Positions 45,209 through 58,130 of a DNA stretch of 64,000 bases are shown piece by piece. The translations under genes were made by a program, and so were the position numbers. This DNA comes from Enoplolaimus lenunculus (lineage: Eukaryota > Nematoda > Enoplea > Enoplida > Thoracostomopsidae). The DNA lies in the NCBI GenBank assembly GCA_030248215.1, contig JASANG010003884.1, positions 1 to 64,000 on the forward strand, written 5' to 3'. The first letter of the stretch is position 1. The number at the start of each line of letters is the position of its first letter. The notes beneath the pieces were generated by a model. The model saw only the letters and a program-made list of their open reading frames with translations. It searched no databases and had not been told where the DNA came from.

Positions 45209-46671
45209 GCGATAAACGTACAAATCTTAGCAAACTTTTTTCCTTAAACAGTTTTCTAAATAGTTTTTTTCATTCAATTCTGTTTAATATTTCGTGTGCC
45301 CGAAATTTAGAGCAGCATAAATTAAAGAGAGAGAGAAACACCCAGAGAAAAATGATGGGCGAAAATATCTTCTCTTTGTGTTACGTAACACATTTTTACT
45401 GGTGGTTGTCCTTGTCCTAGTTTTCCATTTACGATTTGAAATTTCAAAGTTTTTCTCGAATATGAAATGAAAATGTTAAATATAGGTTAATTGAATATAG
45501 ACGCACTGGATATCTTCTTCGCCATACGCTAAGACTACTTTGGCGTTAATTTCAAGTTTAAGCAATACAAGTTTTAAAGGAAACCAGGAAGATATATATG
45601 TAAACAGTATAGCGGTATTAAAACTCAAAACAAAATTTTAATTGTTCGAAAACGAAACACGTTAAACGAATTGTTTAACTAAACTTTGAAATATTTTGCA
45701 GTAGCTCGTTTATCTCTGCTTGACCAAAGCCAAAGGGAAGTTTCACAAACATTGCTATGCTCTTTCTATTTATTTTTAGCCCCTCTGGCAATGGGGCCTA
45801 TATATCTATGCTTCATCTAATAATTTTGCTTCTCATAGATAAGTATATATGTTTCGATTTAGACAAAAAATTTAATTCTAGTAAGAATTTGGTTTCTGCT
45901 GACATATATGTCAGCTAAAAAAATTTGAAATTAAACTGTGTAGTAGGAAAATTGAATATACAATTTCTTTTACTGGATTATCTTCGCTGAGAAACTATCT
46001 TCACAATTTTATGCTGGGGATTCCAAACTGTTAAGTCTCTTCAAAGATAAAGGATAGAGTTTACTGTTACATGTTTGCAGTGTGGACCACGGTCTAAAAA
46101 TAGACCTATATTGAAGAAATGTATTTATTTAGCAGTAATGTTTGCTACTAAAGCTTTAATTACTGCAGTAGTAAAAGTAAGGCTTTGGCGTACGTTATTG
46201 TCAATCCTATAAGTATGATACGGCTTAGACGTACGCCTAATACGTCTGATGGCTCAAAAACAATAAATGATAAAGTAGACCATTTAAACTGAATACTTTA
46301 TCCTTTTGAACTTTTGCTTCTACAATTGATATAAATTGAAAAATTACAAAATACCAAAATGATATTTTACACTTAATTTTTGTCTGTTTTTAAACAAAAC
46401 TTTTTTGTCTCAAAATCGCCTTTTGATATCCTGTCTCGGTTCATCGATCGCTGCTCCATTTTTCCTATTTTATCTCACGAAAAAATTTCTCACAAAAACG
46501 TTGTGCCCTTGAAATTGTGAAAAATACATATTTGACAATATATTACAGAGGGATGGTAGTGCTTAAAATTCAGTTTCAAAACTGTTTCTAGATCAAGTTT
46601 ATTACTCAATTTATTGTGTGTTCTAAATTTAACGAAAAATGCTTTTTTATTTTTCCAAAATTAAAAAAAAT
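45208..46671. other. Intergenic, nothing recognised
   Basis: AT-rich DNA without open frames of note or a clear element. One short hexamer-like remnant is near 46195-46250. Confidence 0.5.
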
Positions 46672-46820
46672 TAATTCACGGTCACGGTCACGTGGATGCG
46701 TATTTGTACGCATAGAATTGCATAATGCGATATGCAGTATGCAATTCTATGTACGTATTGTTGCACATGAGCACAATTTCATTTGTGCAATCTTCCTATA
46801 TTCCAGTGACCGTGATCAAT
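46672..46820. mobile_element. Small nested-hairpin element
   Basis: The outer pair is TCACGGTCAC (46676-46685) with GTGACCGTGA (46806-46815). The inner pair is ATAGAATTGCATA (46712-46724) with TATGCAATTCTAT (46738-46750), perfect over 13 bp. About 150 bp, MITE-like; no relative seen in the window. Confidence 0.5.
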
Positions 46821-47248
46821 GACATAAATTTAGAGTTGTTGTTGTTGTTTTTTTCAACAATTTAAATCTTTTAAACTTTTAAAATGAGGTTACCCACCGT
46901 TGTAAATACAGCGATGCAACACGATAGCACGTATAAGAATCATCTTTGAAATTTTAAGTACCACTTTTTTGTGTGAGTTTAATATTTGAAACTTATTTGT
47001 TCGAATTTTTTTCTAGTTGTAATCAGTTGAATCGAAGGCAATATTAAATCCTCAACTGTTTATAACAAATTGGTTTTGCCAAAAATGTATTACTCGTAGG
47101 GTAGTTTTGTTTTTTGTGAAATGATGGATTCCAAATGTTTGCCACCAGCTAACGATTATAGAGCAAAGTTTTATACTAAATGACGTTTTGCAGCCAGCCG
47201 TGGTCGCGTGAAGGAGGCCTCGTAAGGTATTAGCCTCGGCTTAGCCAG

Positions 47249-48018
47249 CAAAGGTTAAACTTCAGGAAGCTAAAATAATTGTGTAGCATGCTCATAGTTA
47301 CAGTTCAACTTGCTAGATGGGCAAAATAAAATTTGGCGAGCATGCGAGTGAAATGCTAGTTTACAAGCGAGGCTAAAACATTTCTTGAGTAGCTGAAAAT
47401 CGCAAAGGTTAAACTTCAGGAAGCTAAAATCATTGTGTAGCATGCTCATAGTTACAGTTCAACTTGCTAGATGGGCAAAATAAAATTTGGCGAGCATGCG
47501 AGTGAAATGCTAGTTTACAAGCGAGGCTAAAACATTTCTTGAGTAGCTGAAAATTGCAAAGGTTAAACTTCAGGAAGCTAAAATCATTGTGTAGCATGCT
47601 CATAGTTATAGTTCAACTTGCTAGATGGGCAAAATAAAATTTGGCGAGCATGCGAGTGAAATGCTAGTTTACAAGCGAGGCTAAAACATTTCTTGAGTAG
47701 CTGAAAATTGCAAAGGTTAAACTTCAGGAAGCTAAAATCATTGTGTAGCATGCTCATAGTTATAGTTCAACTTGCTAGATGGGCAAAATAAAATTTGGCG
47801 AGCATGCGAGTGAAATGCTAGTTTACAAGCGAGGCTAAAACATTTCTTGAGTAGCTGAAAATTGCAAAGGTTAAACTTCAGGAAGCTAAAATCATTGTGT
47901 AGCATGCTCATAGTTATAGTTCAACTTGCTAGATGGGCAAAATAAAATTTGGCGAGCATGCGAGTGAAATGCTAGTTTACAAGCGAGGCTAAAACATTTC
48001 TTGAGTAGCTGAAAATTG
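47249..48018. repeat. Tandem array, exactly five 154-bp units
   Basis: Unit starts (CAAAGGTTAAACTTCAGG) fall at 47249, 47403, 47557, 47711 and 47865, and the array ends at 48018: 770 bp, exactly five units. By eye units 3, 4 and 5 are identical. Only about three sites differ in units 1 and 2 (AATAATTG versus AATCATTG, GTTACAG versus GTTATAG, AAAATCG versus AAAATTG). The unit has no open frame of note. Confidence 0.92.
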
Positions 48019-50566
48019 TCAACAGTGACTGCGCCTTGTAGCCCACCATGGGCCTAGGGATCGATTTATAATTTGGCTTTTTACACAATTTTGAAATGAA
48101 GAGTTTTTACAGAATTATAGTTTTTTTGTTCGGCTCTGTGTAAGAAATCCGCTCTAAATTTTTCGCCCAGACCGTTAGCATTTTATGCAACCTTTCGCTT
48201 GTGGCAGTTCTGCCGATGCAAATCTATTAATTATAACATATTTGACAGCTCATAAACTTCAGTTTATATATTTTTCAATTTGTGTTTCAAAATAAATTGA
48301 TGACTGCGGCGGCAGTTTTAATGCTCACGAAAACCTATTAAAATACTTTTGTTTTTAATATCTCGCGATTAAATATTTGCTATGAACGGGGTTTTTTGGC
48401 GTTGAAAATTATGCGAATTTGCAATAATTTCATTTTAGTTGCACGCGTTTGATTCAGGGCCAAAGTCGCGCCTCGCGATGCCTCCCGTGCGGGCAACCGA
48501 ATCGTTCCATAACAATCAATGAGACGTCCCAAAAATTATTTATTAAGGCCCAGCGTTATCCACCGCGGCCTTGCGTTATTGACCAAGACCCTGTTTGATT
48601 CGGAGAGATCCTATTCAAGAGAAGAAAATTCAGTTATATAATTGATTTAGTCAAAAATAATTTTTTGCGCTCCCAGAGATTCCGTAATTTAGACTGCCTG
48701 AATGTTTTGGAACGAGTATAGAATTTGATGGAATATTTTTGCGAGTATAACCAAAACATTTACTGTATCACTCACAATGTGGTCCGATCAGGGAGTACGA
48801 GTGGGCTAACCTTGGTACTGCGTAGATGGTACCCGGCCACGTGGGCAATTTGGTAGATTTACTAAAGCGAATGGTTCGCAAGGGTTGCAAAATTGATTTG
48901 AATCACAGTCGTAGCCAAAATTTTATATTTGGATGCCATAATAGATGATTGATTTGATTGCAGAGTATAATCGAACGTATGCCTCAGACTCCAGCACAAA
49001 ATCTCACTCCAATTCCAGCAGATTGTATGCCAAAAGTTTCGGCAATATCGGTAGCGAAATATTTTGTAAAAAAGTTTCGTAAATTCACTGCGTTTTTTGA
49101 CTTTTAATCTCATTGCAAATTTAAAATCTTTAATTATCGAGTTTTCTTTAAAAACAAACTTAATCATAAAACCACATTTTTGACAACGTTTTGCAGATTA
49201 TTGTTAAAAATAACAAATTCAACATCATTTTATATTTCAAAAGTTTTATCCGTTTATGGCTTTGCGGCAAAATTTTTTAACCTCTGTTACCCAAACGAAC
49301 CTTGAGTTCCAGCATTTGAATGTATATATTCTAAATTTTCGGTTTCAGATAATAAAACTTTACTATATTAATATATACATGTAGAACACTGAGATAAGAA
49401 CTGAACTCAGAACATTAATTGCGTAGTACTAAATTATATATGCTGACTAGGTTCATCGTGTGATTGTAAAACCATACCAAAAAAGTCATATATATCATAC
49501 GTAAACTTCGTCTTATGCTATGTGTACTTCTGAATCAAAAGCTGGACTTCAAATTGCTAAATCAGCTGTGACACTCAGATGATTCTAAAATTTAACATTC
49601 CGTTACTATTGTCCATATTGCAAAGTTAACGCAAGATTTGACCGTGGAGATTGCTAGACGTTGCTTATATACCCCCAGCCCCAGATAACATCCGATAAGA
49701 CAACGGTTGCGTGAGCTTGAAAATTCATTTGATAGAAATTTAGCCGTTCAACTACAAAGTTTTCGGTTAGTAAAAACTCAAGACAAACTTATCTGTGCCA
49801 CTTGACAGATTGAGTGGTTCGTCATGCAAATTGTTAGCATTCAATCCAATGAGCAATGTTGAATTATTGGAAGACACCATTGTTGCGTCCACTGAGAACG
49901 TGATTACTGTAGAATCTTGTGTTTTTCAAGACATTTATGGACAATGTCCTGACAATGTTCGGTCGACAAAAGACGTCATTTGGATTGTAATTTGCAGGAT
50001 GTAAACAGTTGATTTGCTACAGTTAAAAAGTGAACTTTAGACATTTTGTGCTCATTTGAAATCGGACATACAACTCTCAAAATCATTTAAAGATAACAGC
50101 AAATTCATAATAGATATTGAGGGCTAAAGGAGTCTTCTATCAGCGTCTGTTGACTTGGATCGTTTGGCTAATTTGGTTACACCAACGTTGATCTTCAGCC
50201 AATCATCTACCTCATATTCGGCTGAATATTGTGCTCGAATATCTGTGACAAAGCTCTCGTTTACGGTGTGCTGCAAGCGCCCGTCAGAGCTGGAATATTG
50301 CTGACTAAAGGTACGTCGACTTTTTATATTTGTTGCAAAAAAATATTTAGCCAACGATCGTTGTTTTAGATTGTGAAATTTTAGATTGTTTAAATTTTTT
50401 AACACAAAAATGTGTTAAAATTTTGCAATTTATCTGATTTTAACTGAAACCGCAATATGCTAGCGGTTCACCTAAAAAGCATTATATATTCGCACTGTTG
50501 GAATCTATAGCTTTATTTTGTTTTGGGGTTTTACTAAAAAGTATGAATAGTTTTATTTTTAAAGCA
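48019..50566. other. Intergenic, mostly unique-looking
   Basis: It contains short open frames (48862-49167 minus, 49795-50004 plus, 50124-50405 minus) without known domains or supporting splice structure. The minus-strand one at 50124-50405 encodes 93 residues (..YEVDDWLKINVGVTKLAKRS..) with mixed composition that could be a real exon, but I recognise nothing in it. No clear MITE ends were found. Confidence 0.35.
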
Positions 50567-50740
50567 GCCCATGTTACTTTAAGGGGCGTCCAGGTTTCCG
50601 GTGGGACGATAAAATAGTAGGTTTAGATTCTAGATTAATACATTTTTTGTTTAGGCTTAGGCTTAGGAACACGCTTTTGCAACGCTGGCTTAGGAATACG
50701 CTTAATCCACTGGTACGCCCCTAAAAGTAACATTGGCCTA
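50567..50740. mobile_element. Hexamer-body MITE, variant with GTTACTTTAAGGGGCGT ends
   Basis: Left GCCCATGTTACTTTAAGGGG and right CCCCTAAAAGTAACATTGGC are inverted. The body has TTTAGGCTTAGGCTTAGG. Confidence 0.72.
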
Positions 50741-51409
50741 TAAAGTTGTAGTTCGGGCATAATCTAGTGTTATTTAAACGAAAAATGTACAAGAGCTGGT
50801 ATGACATTCAGTTCGATATAATAAATAAGAAAGCCAGTGTCTATTCGCGAGCTTTAAAACTGCATTAACCTATCAAAAGTAATACATTGACGTTCTGTTA
50901 CGACTTTCTACCTAAAACTGAAACATAAATTTTTAAAATATACCTTCCGGAAATACTGGATTTCCCATATCTAAATTAGACGCGAAATCAAACTGGTTGT
51001 AGGCCAAACGAAATTGATAACATGGCAACGTTAATAGCAAAACTGTTGTCCTAAACAGCGTTCATTTTGCTGAACGAACGTTATTCTTTGCTCAAATGTC
51101 GTGTATAGTTTGCATAATTTTAAAACAACTGTTTTAGGGTTGTGATTTTGAGAAATTGCAAATTTTTCTAGATTTTTTTAACAAGTCTTTTTCAACTAAT
51201 GTATTATTTGGAGACTAAACTGAGCGTTCAACGTCTTAAAGTCACTGCATACCATGTGTAATTTATCATCAAAGTTAGAGCACCGAACGTGTAAATCGCT
51301 GTTTGCTGAAAAACAAGGTAACATTGCGAATATTGCAACCAGGTTGTGAACCAGATATCCGTTTCCGTTTTTAGTTAAAATCGAGGTCTGTTTCCGTCGT
51401 CGATATGGT

Positions 51410-51756
51410 GCGGCGTTCACATTAAAAATTTGGCCTGGCCACAAAATGTGTCCCATCCCAGGGTTAACGAGTGGTTGTTGACCCTACCTCAACTAAAATT
51501 TTGCGTCGACCCTACCTCATCGAGTGATCTGTGCCGATCGTTGATGTAGGGTCAGCAGAAATTTTGCGTTGAGGTAGGGTCAACGCGTGTCAGGGGTTGT
51601 AAAAAAGTGTTGACCGTACATCAACGGGCGGCACAGACCACTCGTTGAGGTAGGGTCAACGGAACATTTTCGTTGAGGTAAGGTCAACGACCCATTCGTT
51701 AACCCTGGAATGGGACACATTTTGTGGTCAGGCCAAATTTTTAATGTGAACGCCGC
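51410..51756. mobile_element. 347-bp palindrome with GTTGAGGTAGGGTCAAC repeats
   Basis: The outer arms GCGGCGTTCACATTAAAAAT, TTGGCCTGGCCACAAAATG and TGTCCCATCCCAGGGTTAACG are mirrored at the right by CGTTAACCCTGGAATGGGAC, ACATTTTGTGG and CCAAATTTTTAATGTGAACG. Inside, GTTGAGGTAGGGTCAAC or its reverse occurs about five times. The same short peptide (MGHILW..GQIFNVNAA) reads out of both arms on opposite strands, which confirms the symmetry rather than coding. Confidence 0.82.
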
Positions 51757-52034
51757 ATTGAAATACCAGAATTTTTGTTATTCGTTTGCTCATAATTTGT
51801 CGCAATTTGTCGTTATACAGATATGCTGCAATTGTTCGTTATGTAATAAAAACTACGAAATTTATGCAAAATTTCAAAAATTTCGGTTTATCCGCTATTT
51901 TTTCTTCAAAATTTTTAAAAAGCCGGTGAATATTTGCATATCTCAATTGTGTTGGCAGAAAAATAAAACATCATTGAAATTTGTATACTTCAATATCCGT
52001 TTTCCGTTTCCGTTATTTGGACCACAATCCGTGA

Positions 52035-52285
52035 CTGTTACTGTCCGTTTTTACCCTGAGACCGTATTGTCAAATGTGTGTAGCAAGCACCTATTACCAG
52101 TTGGTGGTAGATCGTGTAACTTTGGAACCAGGAAATAGTGAAGTTTGAGATTAAGCACAATTGTTGTATTCAATTTATTTCACTTTTGTGCAAATTTTGA
52201 GATCTGCAATTTCTACACTTCATTAGTTTACAAACATGTTTAAACTGGTAATAGTTGCTATATGCATTTAAGAATATAAGCCCTG
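52035..52285. repeat. Dispersed repeat, copy 2
   Basis: ACCGTATTGTCAAATGTGTG, GATCGTGTAACTTTGGAACC, AGGAAATAGTGAAGTTTGAG and GTTGCTATATGCATTTAAGA correspond in order to 31190-31400. Confidence 0.5.
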
Positions 52286-55200
52286 ATTGCAACCAATTTG
52301 ATTACTATTTTAAAAATACCCCTTATTAGACTGAAGCATTATGTAAGCATGATAAAATTCTACTCTCGATAAGTTTCAAATTTGTAAATTAATAAATTTG
52401 TAATTTTGTTTTTCACACTCTCTTTCTATTGCGCTCAGATAGTTTTAAATTAAACGGCATTTTACCTTAAACTCTCATTGAGCAACTGTTACTCAGTTAA
52501 ACGGAGTTTAAGAGCGTTTATTTGAAAACTTTTTGTGGCAACGTGCTTGACAGATGTTTATCGGGACGGCAAGTGAACTCCGTTCGCACAGACAAACAGT
52601 TAAACGGTCCGATCCCAAGAGAATCTGCATTGCGAAAATTGTTGTCGTTGGTACCGCTTTAAAAACGTTTAAATCAAATAATTGCAAATGCTTATACTAC
52701 CGATCATAGTTTAGCATGTGATGTCGGTTCAAAAATTTAAACAATGCAGTGATGGTCAATTAATGTTTTCTTTCAATAAGTATGCTTTTGGCAATATTTG
52801 TTTATTTGCTTCGAAGCAGCGAACAATTTGTAGTTTCAGGTAGCGGGGTGCGGAATACCATTCAAGGTCTTGTTTAGTTTTCACCAATACGATTAATTTT
52901 AATTTGATAGAAGGTAAACGTTTCGACTCTTCTCTGTTGTATATTGTTTTTCTAAGCCTAACCTAATATTTAGGCCTAAGCCAAAACTTAGGTTTAGGCT
53001 GAGGTGTAGGCTTAGGCTAAATCTAAGGTTAGGCTAAAATTGAGCTTAAGCACTAAGAACGTAAGTCTCAGCGTAAGTCTGGCCTAAGATATTTTATTAT
53101 TTCAGTCATTGAGGGGATACTCTTTGGGCGGGGTGTGACAATAAACACGTATATATGCTAAGGTCTTCGCCTAAACTAAAATGTTTGGAGGCGTGGTATA
53201 TTCTTCAAATTAAATTCAAGTAGTCAGTCTCCTTTGATTTTTGGCGATTGTTTGTTGTTTCCTAAAGCCTAATCTTAACACAGTAAAATATTGTTACAAC
53301 TTTGTATTCATTCAGCAGTAACAGTAGTGGCGAATCCAAGATTTCCGGTAAAAGAGCATGTTTAGTTTGGTTCAAAAGTTGAAAATTGACCAATTGCTCT
53401 AAAGGTCCAAAATTTGTGAATTTTACTTCCATCCGCGTCATGTTTTTTACCTCAATATATTTGCCTGAAATACACATTTTACGCTTCACATGCACCGTTT
53501 GTATCGCAAAAAAATTGGCACGGCTAAAGCAGTAGGGGATAAATAGACCGTATGCTACGCGTCCCTTATCGCCCACTGAGCAATCTAAACAACAATGGGA
53601 ATCGTATTTTGCCTGAGATAGGGATACCCTATTGCCATTCAGTTTCGGACTGTTATTTATTTTTCCACGCTCCGATATTTGAATCTAACATTCAGTTACA
53701 CCTTTTTTTCTCAATTTATTTTGGAAAATGGTTTTAAAACTTAAACGTATATACTTCTTCTCAGTATTCGATATAAGCTTTGAAACAGCCCAGCTTAGTA
53801 CTCAATGAAACCGGAAACGGAAATACTCGCAACCATATGACGTAAACATTGGGTTAATTACATTTGTTAACAGTTATCGGTTTCGTTTATTAAGGACCTG
53901 AAATTACTGATTTTGGCTGCGTTTTGATCGTAAAATTGACGCAGATATTTTTTGACACAGACATTGTTAATTAAAACGTAACATTGTATGAATACGTATG
54001 GTTAACTAATAAAAATCTTATCGTTTTGGGTATAAAAAAGAAAACCGAACCACGTTTCGCAATGGATTATAAATTCGTTAGCACGCGCTGTCGTGCGCCT
54101 TTTAGCCTATGAAATTGTAGATTAGTGTCTAAATACACACGGACGGCGTTAAAGACACAGCTTTATTGAGCTCAGATTTTAAATTGGGTTGTTTTAGCGT
54201 TTATTGGTGTAATTAGCATTTTAGGTAAATTTGGCAAACAACGAAATGATTTTATTGCGTTAGAACATTAATACTTTTTTGTATAGTGGTTTAATACTAG
54301 CGAAATCTTTTACGGCAATTATGTCAAATTTGAAAGTTTTATATTTTCAAATTTGGCGTTTGTTCTGATTCTGGGTGATATATCTTAGCGATATAAACTA
54401 AACCCCCCGCAACCAGCAATTGTTATGGAAAAGGTGTTGAGGCGGGTTATATAGAGGGGGTGAGAGAAGCTTTCGTAATGTAGAATCCAAGTCTCGATGA
54501 AAGTTTTAGCAAAGGTTGGAATCTGTTCGTTGGCTCTGTGGTGCAGTATTTGTGGCTTTGGTTACAAACGAACTCCAAAGACCGTTTCAATTTTTTTGTA
54601 ATTATGTAATTTCAAGCACAAGTCCAAAACACTAATTTTATATACTTTGCAACATTGACAATTTGATAACAGATGGTACATTTTTTGACCGATCTTATAA
54701 ACGTAAAGTTAAGTTTCAATCACATAAAATGTTACCAAATGTTTAAAGTTTATAATTAGCGTAAATATAACGCAAGAGCGCGTGTAATAAAACCAAAATA
54801 ACAAAACAGTCTTGTTTTCTCTGATATCTTTGAGTCAAAAAGTGAGCAGTTTTGCGAGCAGCTACGGAGCCTGACGGTTGCATGCGGAGCATCCAGGCGT
54901 AGGTCCCCACAAGGATTTAAAAATCCCAAAATTTGTGCTAAAATTTACCACTAAAATTTGTGCTTAAAGTGTCATTGGCGATTGTTTTGTAATAATATTA
55001 CATGTCGTCGCAGTTTCCCCCGTAGAAAGTTTTTTAAATCTTTCACTGGCCACGTGAGCAATGTCGAGTTATATTATAATTCAGGGTTATTCCTGTAACA
55101 TCACAAACTAGGTGCCGGGTAAGTTGTAGTAGTAAAACTTGAAGCAATTATATGCACAGATTGCATGCGTAAAATTGCACAAAACAATGTTCGCATAGGC

Positions 55201-55479
55201 TTCGCAACTGGTGCATGCAGCATATTGCAAAAATTGAAAATTAATAGAAACTTTGTTTCGTATTCAGAACGTAAACTAAAAAGGCATCGCTGACAGCCTG
55301 TGGTGTATTTTAAACGAGAGAGAAAAGTTTCGAGGCATAAGCTACGTCTGCGGGTAGATGCAGGGCAATGAATGTCAAATTATTTTCTCGTAAATGTTAT
55401 TTGAGTTGAAATTAATAAGAAAAATATTCATTGAAATAAATTATATACTATTGCCGAAAAAAGTTAATCTTTGACTAGT
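52286..55479. other. Intergenic, one TTAGGC-type tract, otherwise unrecognised
   Basis: A degenerate CCTAAGCC / TTAGGCTTAGGC tract spans about 52950-53090. A GTGGCGAATCCAAGATTTCC relic of a hAT-type end lies near 53328. No exon with homology was found. Confidence 0.45.
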
Positions 55480-55790
55480 GGCATACCGAGAACTATGGAT
55501 TGGTGGATTGCTTCCAAGCTGAAACCTTGTTGGCCCAGCTCTTCAAATTTCATCCGATATCCCCTTCCAAAATTCTCCTTAAACCCTTTGAACGTTTCTG
55601 AGTGGAGTGACTGAACCTAGCCGAATCTTCCACCAAGCGAGCACGCCTTGGGACCGCATCCAAGCTGGAACCTTGTTGGCCCAGCTCTTCAAATTTTATT
55701 CGATATTTACTTTTAAAAGTCTTTTTAGACCCTCCGAATAGTTGTGGAGTTGCTGAATCTGGCCGAAGTTTCCACCAAGTGAGCATATAG
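55480..55790. repeat. Direct duplication of about 160 bp
   Basis: GGCCCAGCTCTTCAAATTT occurs at both about 55531 and 55678, preceded by CCAAGCTGAAACCTTGTT or CCAAGCTGGAACCTTGTT and followed later by TTCCACCAAG(C/T)GAGCA. The units are about 85 percent alike by eye. The reverse strand is open across one unit (up to 107 codons), but no family is recognised. Confidence 0.7.
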
Positions 55791-56307
55791 AAACTGTTGT
55801 CACCAATTCCAGTACAGAAAGTCAATTTGAGGCCGTCTAAACGTATTTTTGCGTATGAAACATTTCTAAGCACCAGGAGTTATACAGAAAGAGGACAGGC
55901 GTGTATCCAGGATTTTTAATTGGTAGGGATCCACACAATCAGGGGTAACAGTATACAAAGGTTGATTTGTGAAGTATTGAATGGTGAACGAAAGGAGAGG
56001 AAAGCTTAACACAGTTTTAAAATTGATGTATATGTCAGTGAACAGTTTAAGTTTTGTATTAATTCAAAATAAGGTTCAAATTATTATAATTCTATTTCGA
56101 ATTAAAACAAGATTTTCAGTCGAATTTTACTCCGAGATTAATACTGAAACATGCTTTAGTAGGTAACGTTGACTCATTTAAAATATTACAATAAAACCAT
56201 CAAAAACTTGCTCGGTGTCAGAATCATGTTGGTCGGTTTTTAAGTTATTTTCTGTCACGGCTACAAATGCTGTCACTTGTGTGAACTGTTTTTTCATGTA
56301 TTGTAAA

Positions 56308-56482
56308 GGTTGCGTTATACTCGCCTCGAGCTGCTGGATGCCACTGGGCGCCACCGGATGCCACTGGGCGCCACCGAAAGCCACCAATTAGATTTGGTTT
56401 GTATTTTTGTCAGCATATCATAGCAGCGTCCGCTGGCGTGTCGCCGGCGTCCGGCACAGTAAAGTATAGCGCAACTCTAAAG
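56308..56482. mobile_element. Small MITE with GTTGCG(T/C)TATACT ends
   Basis: GGTTGCGTTATACTCGCC at the left mirrors AAAGTATAGCGCAACTC at the right. A 20-bp unit GGATGCCACTGGGCGCCACC is tandemly doubled inside (56336-56375). Confidence 0.6.
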
Positions 56483-57099
56483 GTGGTCGCTGTATGCGTT
56501 TTTTGAACTTACGGAATTTAGACAGAAAATTCGTTTGCGCGCCGAAAAAAACATTATTCAGTACAAAATAAACACGGCAATTTTATTTTGTTTTGCAGCC
56601 AAAATCCTATAGTGTCTCAAGTTGGTTTTAAGATAAAAAACAGGGCAGAAAACATGAGACGGTTTAAAGATGAGAATGAAACATTTTACGACGATATGAT
56701 GTAACTTATATAAGTCTTTTATTGTTCAAAAAGCAATTATAACACAGCATTAAAATGAATAAAAATGTGGTATTTTTAACAAATAAGTGTAAGTGTGCAC
56801 ACGCTGCGCACGAGCGTATATCACTTTGGAATGAAAGAAAGATAGTTTAAGTTTAAGTACAAAGAAGCATATTTTGTATTTTTGATTTTTTTCATAGTTT
56901 TCCGCCCAAATAACCATTATAAAATAATGCCTGTCTGAATTTAGCTAAGGCACATTAAATATACGATTGGCAAGTCAGTATTGTTATTAAAAAATACGAT
57001 GGTGGTACGAATAAATTTTTGTCAATTTCTATGACTTGAAAAATTTTGTGTAGTAATTTCGCTCAGTAACGTTTTATGACGGGTTTACTAATTTTTGAG

Positions 57100-57290
57100 C
57101 AAAACTTTTTGTGCACCGTTTTATGGTTTGTACTCGGAGGTAAAAAAATGCGGATGTCCGTCCGTGTGTCCATCCGACTAGAATCACAGGAACCGCTGAA
57201 CCGATTTTGATAATTTGTTGTTTGAAAGTTTATTACTCTTGAATGTGGTGAATCTCGAATTTACATTCTCCCTCGAAAAATTTTTGGACA
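57100..57290 (+). repeat. Solo head of the composite repeat, diverged
   Basis: CCGTTTTATGGTTTGTACTC, GCGGATGTCCGTCCGTGTGT, CCATCCGAC and AACCGCTGAACCGATTTTGA match the head and microsatellite at 25170-25260. No monomer array follows. Confidence 0.55.
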
Positions 57291-57977
57291 ACCTGCAGGT
57301 TGCTATATAATGAGCAGTACCGTGGCTTTGTTTAGATTAGGAGCAATGGGATATTTACACCAATGCTTGCTATGTTTCATAGTTCTAACTATTTTAATTT
57401 GTGAGTGATATATAAAGTGCAATATTTTTAAAGTAATTTGTCAAACTTTCAACTAAATACTTTTTTCGGAGCAGCAAAGTTTGGTCAATTGAATAATCGT
57501 TTGAAAATTAGTATTAGAATAAACGAAACTTTACTTATGAAAGATCAACATTACAGTAGTTTTGGAGTTGATTTTCATGTACTGCTTTTTTATGCGATCA
57601 AATGTTTAATTAATACTTTAATTAATACTGACATTGTGAAGCAAAAACTAAAACATGCGTATAACACGTGGCGTATGTTTCGACCAGTGTCGTAGATTGA
57701 AGTAAAATTTTGACAGGAAACAGGTGGACTGATAACCTCCTGAAACGTGAAGCAGTAGTCCATAAAATTATTTTCATCGTACAAAATGTTTTTTGATTAA
57801 TTAAATTAATCGTCGAACAGATAATCGGTAAGCCGATTGAAATCTGGAACACTTAACAAAATGACAATTTTGGTTTAGCTTTCTTTAAATGGTCAGCGGT
57901 GGGCTGGTTTCAATGCCAATCGCCAGGGTCAATTTTTAGTACCAGCTCAGCGTTACGAAATTCTGATTGAAAACTTA

Positions 57978-58130
57978 GGCCCATGTAAGGATCAGGGGTG
58001 TAATGTTTTTGAGCAGGACTGCAATATAGTACGTGTTACACTAATTTTTGCTTAGGCTTCGGCTTAGCCTTCGTGTCCTGCTTTGGACTATGCTTGTAGG
58101 GGTGTTATGGCGCCGTTAAATATGTTGGCC
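57978..58130. mobile_element. Hexamer-body MITE, diverged copy
   Basis: GGCCCATGTAAGGATCAGGG at the left and TATGTTGGCC at the right are the inverted ends. The body has TTGCTTAGGCTTCGGCTTAG. Confidence 0.6.

Noticed and set aside
51196-52138. Two open frames on opposite strands starting with the same peptide
   Set aside because: They are mirror readings of one palindrome (51410-51756), not related genes.
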